This document shows, piece after piece, positions 1 to 6,247 of a DNA stretch of 64,000 nucleotides (positions are counted from its first letter, which is position 1; each line of letters begins with the position of its first letter). Both the position numbers and the translations under genes were made by a program. The notes below the pieces were generated by a model, which was not told where the DNA came from, ran no database searches, and saw only the letters and a program-made list of their open reading frames with translations. This DNA is from Methylolobus aquaticus (GTDB lineage Bacteria; Pseudomonadota; Gammaproteobacteria; Methylococcales; Methylococcaceae): positions 1 through 64,000 of the forward strand of contig SEYW01000004.1 in assembly GCA_004168015.1 (NCBI GenBank), given 5' to 3'.

Positions 1-352
1 CCACCACCCCCAACGCCCGCTGCCAGCGGCGCCACGCCGTCGTGCGATCACAGCCAAACCGCCGTGCGATGTCCTGCCATTCCCACTCCTCGGCGCGCAT
101 CCACACGAGATGCCGTTGCGGTTCGTCCAGCCACAGCACCCAGCGCATGGTCTCTTCCATGCGGTCGATGGCCTCGGGCGTCGGTGGGAAGCGCAGCACC
201 CGGTCGGGATCGGTGTAAAGCTCCCGCGCCTCCCGTTTGATCGCCGGCCAGGTGTTGAAGTAGCCCTGCACCCCGACCCTGGGCAGCCGATGGGCCGTCT
301 CGGCGGCTTCGCGGAAGCGTTCCGCGACCTCATCCAGCGTCCACTCACTCAT
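1..352 (-). CDS. DUF6362-like phage protein (C-terminal part cut by window edge)
   Basis: The minus-strand frame opens with ATG at 352 and runs off the left edge. The product begins MSEWTLDEVAERFREAAE and contains a tryptophan-rich stretch (MRWVLWLDEPQRHLVWMRA) followed by a helix-turn-helix-like segment (WQDIARRFGCDRTTAWRRW). This layout resembles the DUF6362 family of small DNA-binding proteins found in prophages; I assign that name from memory of the family. The start overlaps the end of the upstream gene by 8 bases, as is usual in this densely packed operon. Its position at the distal end of a replication/recombination block suggests a late or regulatory role. Function is not known. Confidence 0.6.
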   Translation of the reverse strand, partial: MSEWTLDEVAERFREAAETAHRLPRVGVQGYFNTWPAIKREARELYTDPDRVLRFPPTPEAIDRMEETMRWVLWLDEPQRHLVWMRAEEWEWQDIARRFGCDRTTAWRRWQRALGVV

Positions 353-548
353 GGCGCACCGCCCTGCGGCCATACAGCCGCTCGGCGATCTGGGTCAGTA
401 GCTGGCGTTCCAGCCAGTCCAGGCGCTCGTCCTGCGGCGAGATCACCAGGATGCCCTGCTCCTGCCAGCCCTGGCGCTTGATGCGCTCGGGGTCGGGGCG
501 CTCCGGGAATGGGCGGCCCAAGGGGCAGCGATAGCGGAAAGCGCTCAT
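345..548 (-). CDS. small phage hypothetical protein (67 aa)
   Basis: An open frame of 67 codons starts at ATG 548. That ATG overlaps the stop codon of the RuvC-like gene in an ATGA arrangement, which is why I prefer it to a start 9 codons upstream. The product starts MSAFRYRCPLGRPFPERPD and is basic and proline-rich at the N-terminus, with a helical C-terminus (LDWLERQLLTQIAERLYGRR). I recognise no domain. The 4-base overlap at one end and 8-base overlap at the other fit translational coupling within the operon. Confidence 0.55.
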   Translation of the reverse strand: MSAFRYRCPLGRPFPERPDPERIKRQGWQEQGILVISPQDERLDWLERQLLTQIAERLYGRRAVRHE

Positions 549-1015
549 GCCACACCCTCCTGCGCCAGCGCCCACAGCAGAAGCGCCAGGGCATCGGCCT
601 CGTTGTCGTCCACGGGTTGGAAGCCGCGGGCGCGCATCGCGCGGACCATGTCCGCCTTGGTGGCATTGCCCTTGCCGGTTGCGTGTTTCTTGATCGTGCC
701 GACCGGCACGCCCTGATAGGGAATCGTGTGGTGCTCACACCAGGCTGTCAGCTGCGCCAGGAACCCACCGTACAGATGCGCCGCATCGACCCCGGCATGC
801 CGGCGGACCTCCTCGAAGTACACGGCATCCAAACCATCAGTGGATTGCTTGAGCTCGGTCAGCCAGCGCTTGAACCGCAGGAAGCGCATGCCACCCCCTT
901 CGAAGCGCCCCGGCTTGAACGTCTCGCTGCCGCTGGTGATCGTGTGGTCCGCCGACAGCAGGGCCCACCCGGTCTGGGTGCCGAGGTCGAGAGTCAGGAG
1001 GGTCACGTTAGACAT
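545..1015 (-). CDS. RuvC-like Holliday-junction resolvase
   Basis: The 156-residue product has the RNase H/RuvC fold signature. There is a first strand with an acidic residue (LLTLDLGTQTGWAL, D10), a central acidic strand (AVYFEEV, E68/E69) and a C-terminal acidic helix (DDNEADALALLLW, D136, D137 and D141). Phage RuvC-like enzymes resolve branched recombination or replication intermediates. The neighbouring ATPase, SF2 helicase and Cas4-like nuclease would make the substrates for it. Length (RuvC is about 170 residues) and motif spacing fit an intact enzyme. The family is clear; the exact subfamily and substrate are inferred. Confidence 0.8.
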   Translation of the reverse strand: MSNVTLLTLDLGTQTGWALLSADHTITSGSETFKPGRFEGGGMRFLRFKRWLTELKQSTDGLDAVYFEEVRRHAGVDAAHLYGGFLAQLTAWCEHHTIPYQGVPVGTIKKHATGKGNATKADMVRAMRARGFQPVDDNEADALALLLWALAQEGVA

Positions 1016-1292
1016 GGTGCCCCCTCCGGTACACGACTTTTCGGGACCGGACGACCGCGACGCCGCTCTTGTGATGCGTCGGACAACGACGATTGAGGTA
1101 GCGTTGCCGCAGCCCGGTTTTCACGCTGAACGGGGCCGCACAGTCCGGGCAATGGGACTGCCAGCACAACAGCACGGTAGGGTGACCATCCTGACGCCAG
1201 TACAATTCCGTTGCCACCAGTTCGTACCGCTGTCCCTGCAGCATGATGACCGTGCCCAGGGGTGGAGTGGTTTTGAAGGTGACGTCGTTCAT
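1008..1292 (-). CDS. small putative zinc-binding protein
   Basis: The 94-residue product starts at ATG 1292 and ends inside the start of the RuvC-like gene (8-base overlap). It has a compact beta-rich N-terminus (GTVIMLQGQRYELVATELYW) followed by paired metal-binding residues: CWQSHCPDC, and later RRCPTHH. This suggests a treble-clef or zinc-ribbon fold. I do not recognise a named family. It is the first gene downstream of the repeat array and of the 13-bp-arm inverted repeat at 1338-1374, so it probably opens the transcript that covers genes down to position 1. Confidence 0.5.
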   Translation of the reverse strand: MNDVTFKTTPPLGTVIMLQGQRYELVATELYWRQDGHPTVLLCWQSHCPDCAAPFSVKTGLRQRYLNRRCPTHHKSGVAVVRSRKVVYRRGHHV

Positions 1293-1337
1293 TGGCCACC
1301 CCCCAGGGCCGGCCGGGGGGACCGAGCGCCGAGGTCC

Positions 1338-1374
1338 GTAACAGAATGACCGCGATAGCGCGTCATTCTGTTAC
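1338..1374. promoter_or_regulatory. inverted repeat upstream of the 1292 gene (operator or hairpin)
   Basis: Perfect 13-bp arms GTAACAGAATGAC (1338-1350) and GTCATTCTGTTAC (1362-1374) are separated by 11 bases. The element lies 46 bases upstream of the start at 1292. Neither strand has a T-run after it, so a repressor operator or mRNA hairpin is more likely than an intrinsic terminator. Confidence 0.5.
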
Positions 1375-1393
1375 TAACGTAGTTATAGGAATT

Positions 1394-1780
1394 TCTGCAA
1401 TCTGCAATCTGGCTGAAAGCCTTGTATGGCGCGGGTTTCCGCAGATTGCGGAGGCGTTCTGCAATCTGGATTCTGCAATCTGGAATTTTCGCCAACACAT
1501 TGTTTCGGCGAACAATGTTCACGAGCCCAGAGTGCAGATTGCAGACGCACGGGCCAGATTGCAGAAAAAAACGCCCAGATTGCAGGTCCGGATTGGTGGC
1601 CAGTCTCTCGGTCGAACTTACGAGGGCATAGCCACGCCGCGCGCGGGATCCAGGCCGTCGAGACCGGATTTTGGCCACCGCATGGCCCACCGGACACAGT
1701 TGGCTCCACGACCGGTTTGAGCCAGATTGCAGCCAGATTGCAGGCTTTCTGCAAACTGGCGGGTGAAGTCTGCAATCTGG
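1394..1780. repeat. iteron-like array of CTGCAATCTG repeats; candidate replication origin
   Basis: About twelve copies of a 10-12 bp motif (TCTGCAATCTGG or its complement) sit in 390 bases without a convincing gene. Copies at 1394-1404 and 1401-1411 overlap with 7-bp periodicity. 1457-1470 and 1471-1484 are identical tandem 14-mers. Reverse-orientation copies lie at 1535-1545, 1554-1565, 1575-1585, and as an 11-bp tandem at 1721-1731 and 1732-1742. Further copies are at 1747-1759 (variant) and 1769-1780, and 1439-1451 is a palindromic variant. An inverted repeat with 8-bp arms (ACATTGTT at 1497-1504, AACAATGT at 1511-1518) lies in the centre. The array is just downstream of a primase-helicase gene. 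Iteron arrays next to replication genes are typical of plasmid origins; the role here is inferred. A partition or regulator-binding site is the alternative. Confidence 0.75.
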
Positions 1781-1812
1781 CATAACGCATTGTTTATGAA
1801 TGGACATGTCGA

Positions 1813-4023
1813 TCACTCCGGGGTGGTGCTGGGGGTTGGGGTGCATGCGTCGAGGTCCTCCTGATAAATCCAGATGTCGGGGTTTTCCACGGGCAACAAG
1901 GCGCCGGTGCGAGGGCACTTGTAGTCCGTGGGCTTGATGGGCGCGGCGACGACCGACACCTCGCCGGTGTCGAGGTCAACCGCTTGGCCGGGCCGGTGGA
2001 GGACCATGTCCTCCACGCACAGATAGCCGTATTTGCTGCGGGAGAGCGGCGCCAGGCCGTAGGCGTCGGGGTTGCGGAAGTATTTGACGTAACCCTTGGT
2101 GGCCAGCACCGACAGGCGCTCGTTGATGGTCCGGGCGGCCCCGAGACCGGCTTTGCCCTCGAAGGCCTCCGCGAACTGATTGGGGGTGTAGCAACGGCCC
2201 TGGGCCGCTTCGTCGTAAAGGAGTTGCAGGATCACCTCGCGTTTCCGCAGCCGCTCGGCATCCAGCCGCTGACCGTGCTCGCGCATGACCAGCCGACCGC
2301 CCGGCAACACCTCGCGCCACTCGCCCTGGAGCTTGTCGATGGTTTTGCTCGGGATCGCCGGGCCGTTACGCAGCTCATAGAGCACCTGGCGCTCGTTTTG
2401 CCCCTCATCGGGACGGAACAACAGCATCCCGGTGGTGTAGTAGCCGCGCAGCGCCCCGGCCCCGGCGAGCGCCTGGAACGGGTCTTCCTCGAACTGCTTC
2501 TTACCGAGCTTCCGGGTGTGGTGGGCGAGGATGATCCCGGCCTCGGGATTGACCGCCTCGCGGAGGCGATCCACCCGTTGGGACAGGAAGAACAGCATCG
2601 CGGCGTTGTCGTTTTCGCCGCCGGCCTCACCGCCGTCGAACACGTTGCGGATCGGATCGATGGCGATCAGGTCCACTGTTTGCCCCGGAAAGGCGCGAGT
2701 GACCGCCGGGATGATCCGAGTCAGCCCGTTATCATTCAGGATCAGCCGCAATTGGGGTGTGGCCACGAAGTTGGCCCGCGCGGCCGCCAAGCCGCTGGCC
2801 GGCAACCGCAGGGCTTGGGCTCGTTCGCGCAGGTAGTGGTACTGCACCTCGGCCTGCAGATAGAACACGCGCAGCGGACGGCTGGGTCGCATCCCCAGGA
2901 ACGTGACCCCGGCCGCCATGTGGGTCAGCCAGGCGAGCAGGAAGTCGCTTTTGCCAACTTTCGGCGCCCCGCCCAACACCAACAGTCCCGCCTGGGTCAT
3001 CACCCGTGGCGCGATCAGGTCGGGTGGCAGGGGCGAGTCGTCATCCAACAGCTGACCCAGGCTGTAGCACGGCACGCCGGCCGGGGCGCTACTGTCCAGG
3101 GTGATCGCTTGCCGCGGCCCCTCGCGCAGAAAGGCCCGCCAGTCGAACCCCTCGGCGATGGCATCGGCGACATCCCATTTCGGCGGTTTGTCCTCGGGTG
3201 GGATCAGAATGGCGCAGGCGCGCGCGCCGGCCGAGAGCGCCGCTTGGGCAAACCGTTCGGCATAGGCCCAGCCGGCCGGATCCTTGTCCGGCCACAGCAG
3301 CAAGCCCTTGCCGGCCAGGGGCGCGAAGTCGGTCTTGTCGATCGGGGCATTGGCGCCGCCCATCAGCGTCGTGGCGCAGACGGACTTATCGATCAGCACC
3401 TGCGCGCACTGCTCGCCTTCGACGCCGATCACGTCTTCTGCCGCCGCGATGCCCGGCAGGTTGTAGAGCGGCCGGATGGGCGGCGCACCGGCCACGCCCC
3501 GTACCACGTCGCGGGGACGGTATTCCTTGCCGGTCGGCGGGTCGTAGCGGTAGACACAGGCCAGCAATTGGCCGTCGGCGGACCAGTAGTCCCACTTGGC
3601 GGTGTGGGGCCCGAGTTCATCGACGGGCAGCATTTTCTTGGGTTTCGCGGGCGGCGCCAGCGCCCGCCCGTCGCTGCCCAGCCACCGCTCGGCGGCCAGC
3701 AACACCTGGCGAAAGTCGCGCTGGCTATCGAGCCCTTCGCGTCGGGCCAGGAACTCGAACACGTCGCCGGACTCCCCAGTGGCGTGGTCATACCCGACCC
3801 CGGCTTTGGTCCCCTGCAGTTCGATCTCCAGACTGTCGCCGGGATCGCCGTGCAGATTGCCGACGTGGAACTTCCGGCCGCGGAGCTTGCCCTGCGGAAA
3901 CACCCACTGCAGGAACGCCGGCAGGTCGGCCAGCAACCGCGCGCGGAGCGGCTCCCGGTCCAATTGCCCCGCAGCGGTCTCCGCCTCGTCGCGCTGCGGC
4001 GGTGCGTCGTTGAAGTCCAACAT
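1813..4023 (-). CDS. primase-helicase (Toprim-like plus RepA-type AAA ATPase)
   Basis: The 736-residue product appears to fuse two replication activities. The N-terminal third carries a segment seen in phage primases (VGNLHGDPGDSLEIEL near residue 54) and a Toprim-like acidic motif, LLLWPDKDPAG, near residues 241-251. The C-terminal part has a Walker A motif GGAPKVGKSD at 351-360, a Walker B-like strand DLIAIDPIRNVFDG at 451-464 and the AHHTRK sensor at 500-505. These are typical of the RepA/AAA_25 hexameric helicases of plasmids and phages. It would unwind and prime DNA at the element's own origin. It starts two bases after the sigma-like gene and is the last gene before the repeat array. 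The C-terminal tail (YKCPRTG...VENPD...YQEDL) recurs in the protein at 10933-11862. Confidence 0.8.
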   Translation of the reverse strand: MLDFNDAPPQRDEAETAAGQLDREPLRARLLADLPAFLQWVFPQGKLRGRKFHVGNLHGDPGDSLEIELQGTKAGVGYDHATGESGDVFEFLARREGLDSQRDFRQVLLAAERWLGSDGRALAPPAKPKKMLPVDELGPHTAKWDYWSADGQLLACVYRYDPPTGKEYRPRDVVRGVAGAPPIRPLYNLPGIAAAEDVIGVEGEQCAQVLIDKSVCATTLMGGANAPIDKTDFAPLAGKGLLLWPDKDPAGWAYAERFAQAALSAGARACAILIPPEDKPPKWDVADAIAEGFDWRAFLREGPRQAITLDSSAPAGVPCYSLGQLLDDDSPLPPDLIAPRVMTQAGLLVLGGAPKVGKSDFLLAWLTHMAAGVTFLGMRPSRPLRVFYLQAEVQYHYLRERAQALRLPASGLAAARANFVATPQLRLILNDNGLTRIIPAVTRAFPGQTVDLIAIDPIRNVFDGGEAGGENDNAAMLFFLSQRVDRLREAVNPEAGIILAHHTRKLGKKQFEEDPFQALAGAGALRGYYTTGMLLFRPDEGQNERQVLYELRNGPAIPSKTIDKLQGEWREVLPGGRLVMREHGQRLDAERLRKREVILQLLYDEAAQGRCYTPNQFAEAFEGKAGLGAARTINERLSVLATKGYVKYFRNPDAYGLAPLSRSKYGYLCVEDMVLHRPGQAVDLDTGEVSVVAAPIKPTDYKCPRTGALLPVENPDIWIYQEDLDACTPTPSTTPE

Positions 4024-4025
4024 CG

Positions 4026-4619
4026 TCAGTCGGCCAGGCCGTAGTGCTCGCGGGCGATCGCGCGGGCGGGACTATGGCGCCGCTGCAACTCGCGGAGCGC
4101 GCGCCACTCCAGCGTCCGGACCCGTTCGCGGGACAGCTGCAAGCGTTGCCCGGTCTCGCCGAGCGTGAGGGCCTCGCCGTCAAAGCCAAACCGCAGCCGC
4201 AGCACCGCGGCCTGCCGCTCGGGCAGGGTAGCCAGCAGGGCCTCGACCGCCTCGCGCGCCTGTTCCCGCTCCAACGCCAGGGTCGGATCGACCTGGGGAT
4301 CCGGCGCGCACAGTTGAAAGACCGCCGCGGCGGTCAACTCCACCTCAGCGGTATTCCGCACCAAGGGCTCGCATTGTTCCGGCGACCACAGGTCCGCCGG
4401 AAAGCACTGGAAGAACACACACAGCTTTTCGGCACAGGGCCGGAGATTGCCGTCGTCGTCGAACGGGGCGCGGGTCAGGTTCACATACGGCAGCAGTTGG
4501 CCGGTGTAGCTGAGGCCGACCAAGTCAGCGAACTTCTGCCCCGGGCGATGCCCGGCGCCCTCGATGGCGCGCAGCAGGCGCGCATTGCGTACCTGGCACT
4601 TCAGGCGGTAATCGCTCAT
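4026..4619 (-). CDS. sigma-70 region 4-like DNA-binding protein
   Basis: The frame begins at ATG 4619, overlapping the stop of the upstream HTH gene (ATGA), and encodes 197 residues. The C-terminal third matches sigma-70 region 4: LPERQAAVLRLRFGFDGEAL, then LTLGETGQRLQLSRERVRTLEWRALRELQRR. The N-terminal half (HRPGQKFADLVGLSYTGQLLPYVN) resembles an HTH of the kind found in phage regulators. No region 2 is visible, so it is unlikely to be a complete sigma factor. It may redirect host polymerase or act as a conventional regulator. Its place just before the primase-helicase gene suggests control of early replication genes; this is inference. Confidence 0.7.
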   Translation of the reverse strand: MSDYRLKCQVRNARLLRAIEGAGHRPGQKFADLVGLSYTGQLLPYVNLTRAPFDDDGNLRPCAEKLCVFFQCFPADLWSPEQCEPLVRNTAEVELTAAAVFQLCAPDPQVDPTLALEREQAREAVEALLATLPERQAAVLRLRFGFDGEALTLGETGQRLQLSRERVRTLEWRALRELQRRHSPARAIAREHYGLAD

Positions 4620-4864
4620 GGCGTGACCTCCCGGCGCGGCGCGGTCGTACTCGCACTGCGGGCTGACCAGGCGGTCAATTCGCTCAGGCGAAACCGGACC
4701 CGAGTCACCAAGCGGTAATGGGGAATGCGGTACTTGGCCCGCTGTTTCGGATCGGCGAACCAATACACCGGCAAGCCGAGGGCGTCGGCGGCCTGGTGCG
4801 CGTTGAGCATCGGTTCCGCCCCGCACGCGGGCGCGGGTGTCGACGGTGTTGCGGTGGGCTGCAT
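4616..4864 (-). CDS. excisionase/MerR-like helix-turn-helix protein (82 aa)
   Basis: I chose ATG 4864, which overlaps the stop of the nuclease gene by one base (TGATG), over a start 12 codons upstream. After a low-complexity N-terminus the product has LNAHQAADALGLPVYWFADP and PHYRLVTRVRFRLSELTAW. This is the layout of excisionase-type winged HTH proteins: helix-turn-helix, basic beta-wing, then a helix with a conserved Trp. Such proteins bind DNA as excision factors or regulators. It is translationally coupled on both sides. Confidence 0.6.
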   Translation of the reverse strand: MQPTATPSTPAPACGAEPMLNAHQAADALGLPVYWFADPKQRAKYRIPHYRLVTRVRFRLSELTAWSARSASTTAPRREVTP

Positions 4865-5598
4865 CAGGTATGCCTCCAGCAGCGGTCCTGCCAGGCGCAC
4901 TGGCGGCAGGTGAGATGGGTGCGATCGGTAAACGACCGGGGCAGCAGCTCACCCACAGCAGTGGCGGTGATCACCTTCACCGCGCGGTCGGACATCCGCT
5001 GCGCCAGGGCGCCGTCGAAGGGGACGAGTTCCGTGTACAGCGCCAACGTGTCGGCATTGACCGCGGTAAACAGCGCCGGGTGCTCATGCAACTGCAGGTA
5101 GGCCTGATACACGGCCACCTGTGCGGCATAGACCGGTTTGGCGACCGCCAGTCCATGCTTCTGCAACTCGCGCCAGGACTTGGCGTTGAGGCACTTGTTC
5201 TCCCACAGGCAGGGATAAGCAAAGCCCTCGGGACCGCCAACCAGAACGCCGTCGACATGACCTTGCAGTTGCCCGTCGAGCATCGAGAACCCAAATGGCT
5301 CGCCGTGGCGGTCGCGGGTCCGGAGATCGAACCCGGCCAAGCGCAGCCACTCGACCATGCAGTCCTCGATGACATGCCCACGGCGAAAGATCCGGAGCAA
5401 TTGCCCCGAGAACCCCTGCCCCGGATCGACCGGGGCCTGGGCATACTCGTATTGCAGGGCGCGTTCGCAGGCGACGCCGAGGCGCGAGGCACCGAGATAG
5501 CTGCGGCGGGTAGCCTTGGCCTCAGTAGCCTGCAGCGACTGGTCCACCAGCGCACCGAGCCTTTCGGCGGGCGTGACCGTGTGATTGAAGTCCAGCAT
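4864..5598 (-). CDS. Cas4/RecB-like PD-(D/E)XK nuclease
   Basis: The 244-residue protein shows the RecB-family nuclease core: a conserved helix (FRRGHVIEDCMVEWLRLAG), GHVDGV at 113-118, the E-x-K strand LWENKCLN at 131-138, and the QxxxY helix (QVAVYQAYLQL). A cysteine near residue 44 (VACERAL) and three near the C-terminus (CRQCAWQDRC) are arranged like the four iron-sulfur ligands of Cas4 and AddB-type exonucleases. Phage members of this group are thought to process DNA ends for recombination, which fits the nearby ATPase and helicase. No CRISPR array or other cas gene is visible, so a CRISPR role is unlikely. Confidence 0.75.
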   Translation of the reverse strand: MLDFNHTVTPAERLGALVDQSLQATEAKATRRSYLGASRLGVACERALQYEYAQAPVDPGQGFSGQLLRIFRRGHVIEDCMVEWLRLAGFDLRTRDRHGEPFGFSMLDGQLQGHVDGVLVGGPEGFAYPCLWENKCLNAKSWRELQKHGLAVAKPVYAAQVAVYQAYLQLHEHPALFTAVNADTLALYTELVPFDGALAQRMSDRAVKVITATAVGELLPRSFTDRTHLTCRQCAWQDRCWRHT

Positions 5599-6068
5599 CA
5601 GAACGGCACTCCTTTGGCAGGTGGCAAAGCGCGACGGGCTTCGAGCCGGCGGAACAGTGCGTCCTCGCTCACCGCTTCCCGCTCGGCGACCTCGAGCAGA
5701 TGCGCCTGGTAGGCGTCGACGACGAGTTCGATCAGCGTCAGGATCTCCGCTCGGCGGTACGCCGCGAGCGGGCGCTCGACACCCACTGCGACGACGTAGT
5801 CGCCCAACGGGCGCAGGGCCGAGACCATCGCGGCCTTTTCGGTCTCGCTGGCATCGATCATGATTTCTTCCTCGGCTTGGCCCTGGCGGCGCCGGGCTTC
5901 CCGGCTTTGCCGGATGGCCCCGAACAACGTTTGGCAGCGGAAGGAGCAGAACGCCGCCGTTTCCGGCCGGCTTTTTTCGCCGCTTTCCGCTTGGGTTTGG
6001 GTTGGGAGGTACTCGGGGTCTTGCCAGAGGAAGCCTCGGGGTTGACGTCGGCAGATGGCACAGGGCAT
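5598..6068 (-). CDS. DUF6511-like zinc-finger phage protein
   Basis: Starting at ATG 6068 the product is 156 residues. It opens with a zinc-binding module (MPCAICRRQPRGFLW, then FCSFRCQTLF) and continues into a helical C-terminal domain (TLIELVVDAYQAHLLEVAERE) ending in GVPF. This resembles proteins I know as DUF6511 from proteobacterial prophages. A shorter 87-residue product could start at ATG 5861, but that would drop the cysteine module. The first 211 bases lie inside the 3' half of the upstream gene in another frame. Function unknown; the stop overlaps the ATG of the nuclease gene. Confidence 0.6.
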   Translation of the reverse strand: MPCAICRRQPRGFLWQDPEYLPTQTQAESGEKSRPETAAFCSFRCQTLFGAIRQSREARRRQGQAEEEIMIDASETEKAAMVSALRPLGDYVVAVGVERPLAAYRRAEILTLIELVVDAYQAHLLEVAEREAVSEDALFRRLEARRALPPAKGVPF

Positions 6069-6247
6069 GGTCGGGGGTCTCCGGGGAATGCCTCGGGGTG
6101 TTCGCAACGCCCGAGCTGGTACATTCGGCGTTGGAACGCCTTGGTGCAGTCGATACAGGGCCAGGTGGGATCGCTCTTCGACTGCCGGGCCAGCCGCGAC
6201 CACAGGTCCCACTGCGCTTGGGACGGGAAACACGCCGGGTACGTCAT
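5858..6247 (-). CDS. phage protein with Cys cluster and Lys/Arg-rich tail
   Basis: ATG 6247 overlaps the helicase stop (ATGA). The first half of the 129-residue product looks genuine: MTYPACFPSQAQWDLWSR, then a cysteine pair CIDC and GRCEHPE, possibly a small zinc site. The second half is low-complexity and very rich in Lys, Arg, Ser and Pro. It is read from DNA that also encodes the DUF6511-like N-terminus in a different frame. The tail may be tolerated filler or a nucleic-acid-binding extension. No function is known to me; the packed context places it in the replication operon. Confidence 0.5.
   Translation of the reverse strand: MTYPACFPSQAQWDLWSRLARQSKSDPTWPCIDCTKAFQRRMYQLGRCEHPEAFPGDPRPCPVPSADVNPEASSGKTPSTSQPKPKRKAAKKAGRKRRRSAPSAAKRCSGPSGKAGKPGAARAKPRKKS

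Noticed and set aside
1394..1780. CRISPR array
   Set aside because: Repeats are only 10-14 bp, occur in both orientations, overlap each other and have irregular spacing; there are no cas1/cas2 genes.
1289..1918. Open frames across the repeat array (up to about 200 codons on either strand)
   Set aside because: Translations are strings of repeat-encoded residues (IAD/QIA, CNL, LQS) with no start context; the openness comes from the repeats and high GC.
1984..4044. 686-codon open frame antisense to the primase-helicase
   Set aside because: No family resemblance, and the minus strand carries a clear ATPase with ordered motifs.
4864..5598. Genuine CRISPR Cas4
   Set aside because: No adaptation genes or repeats are present; the replication/recombination neighbourhood points to a phage RecB-like nuclease.
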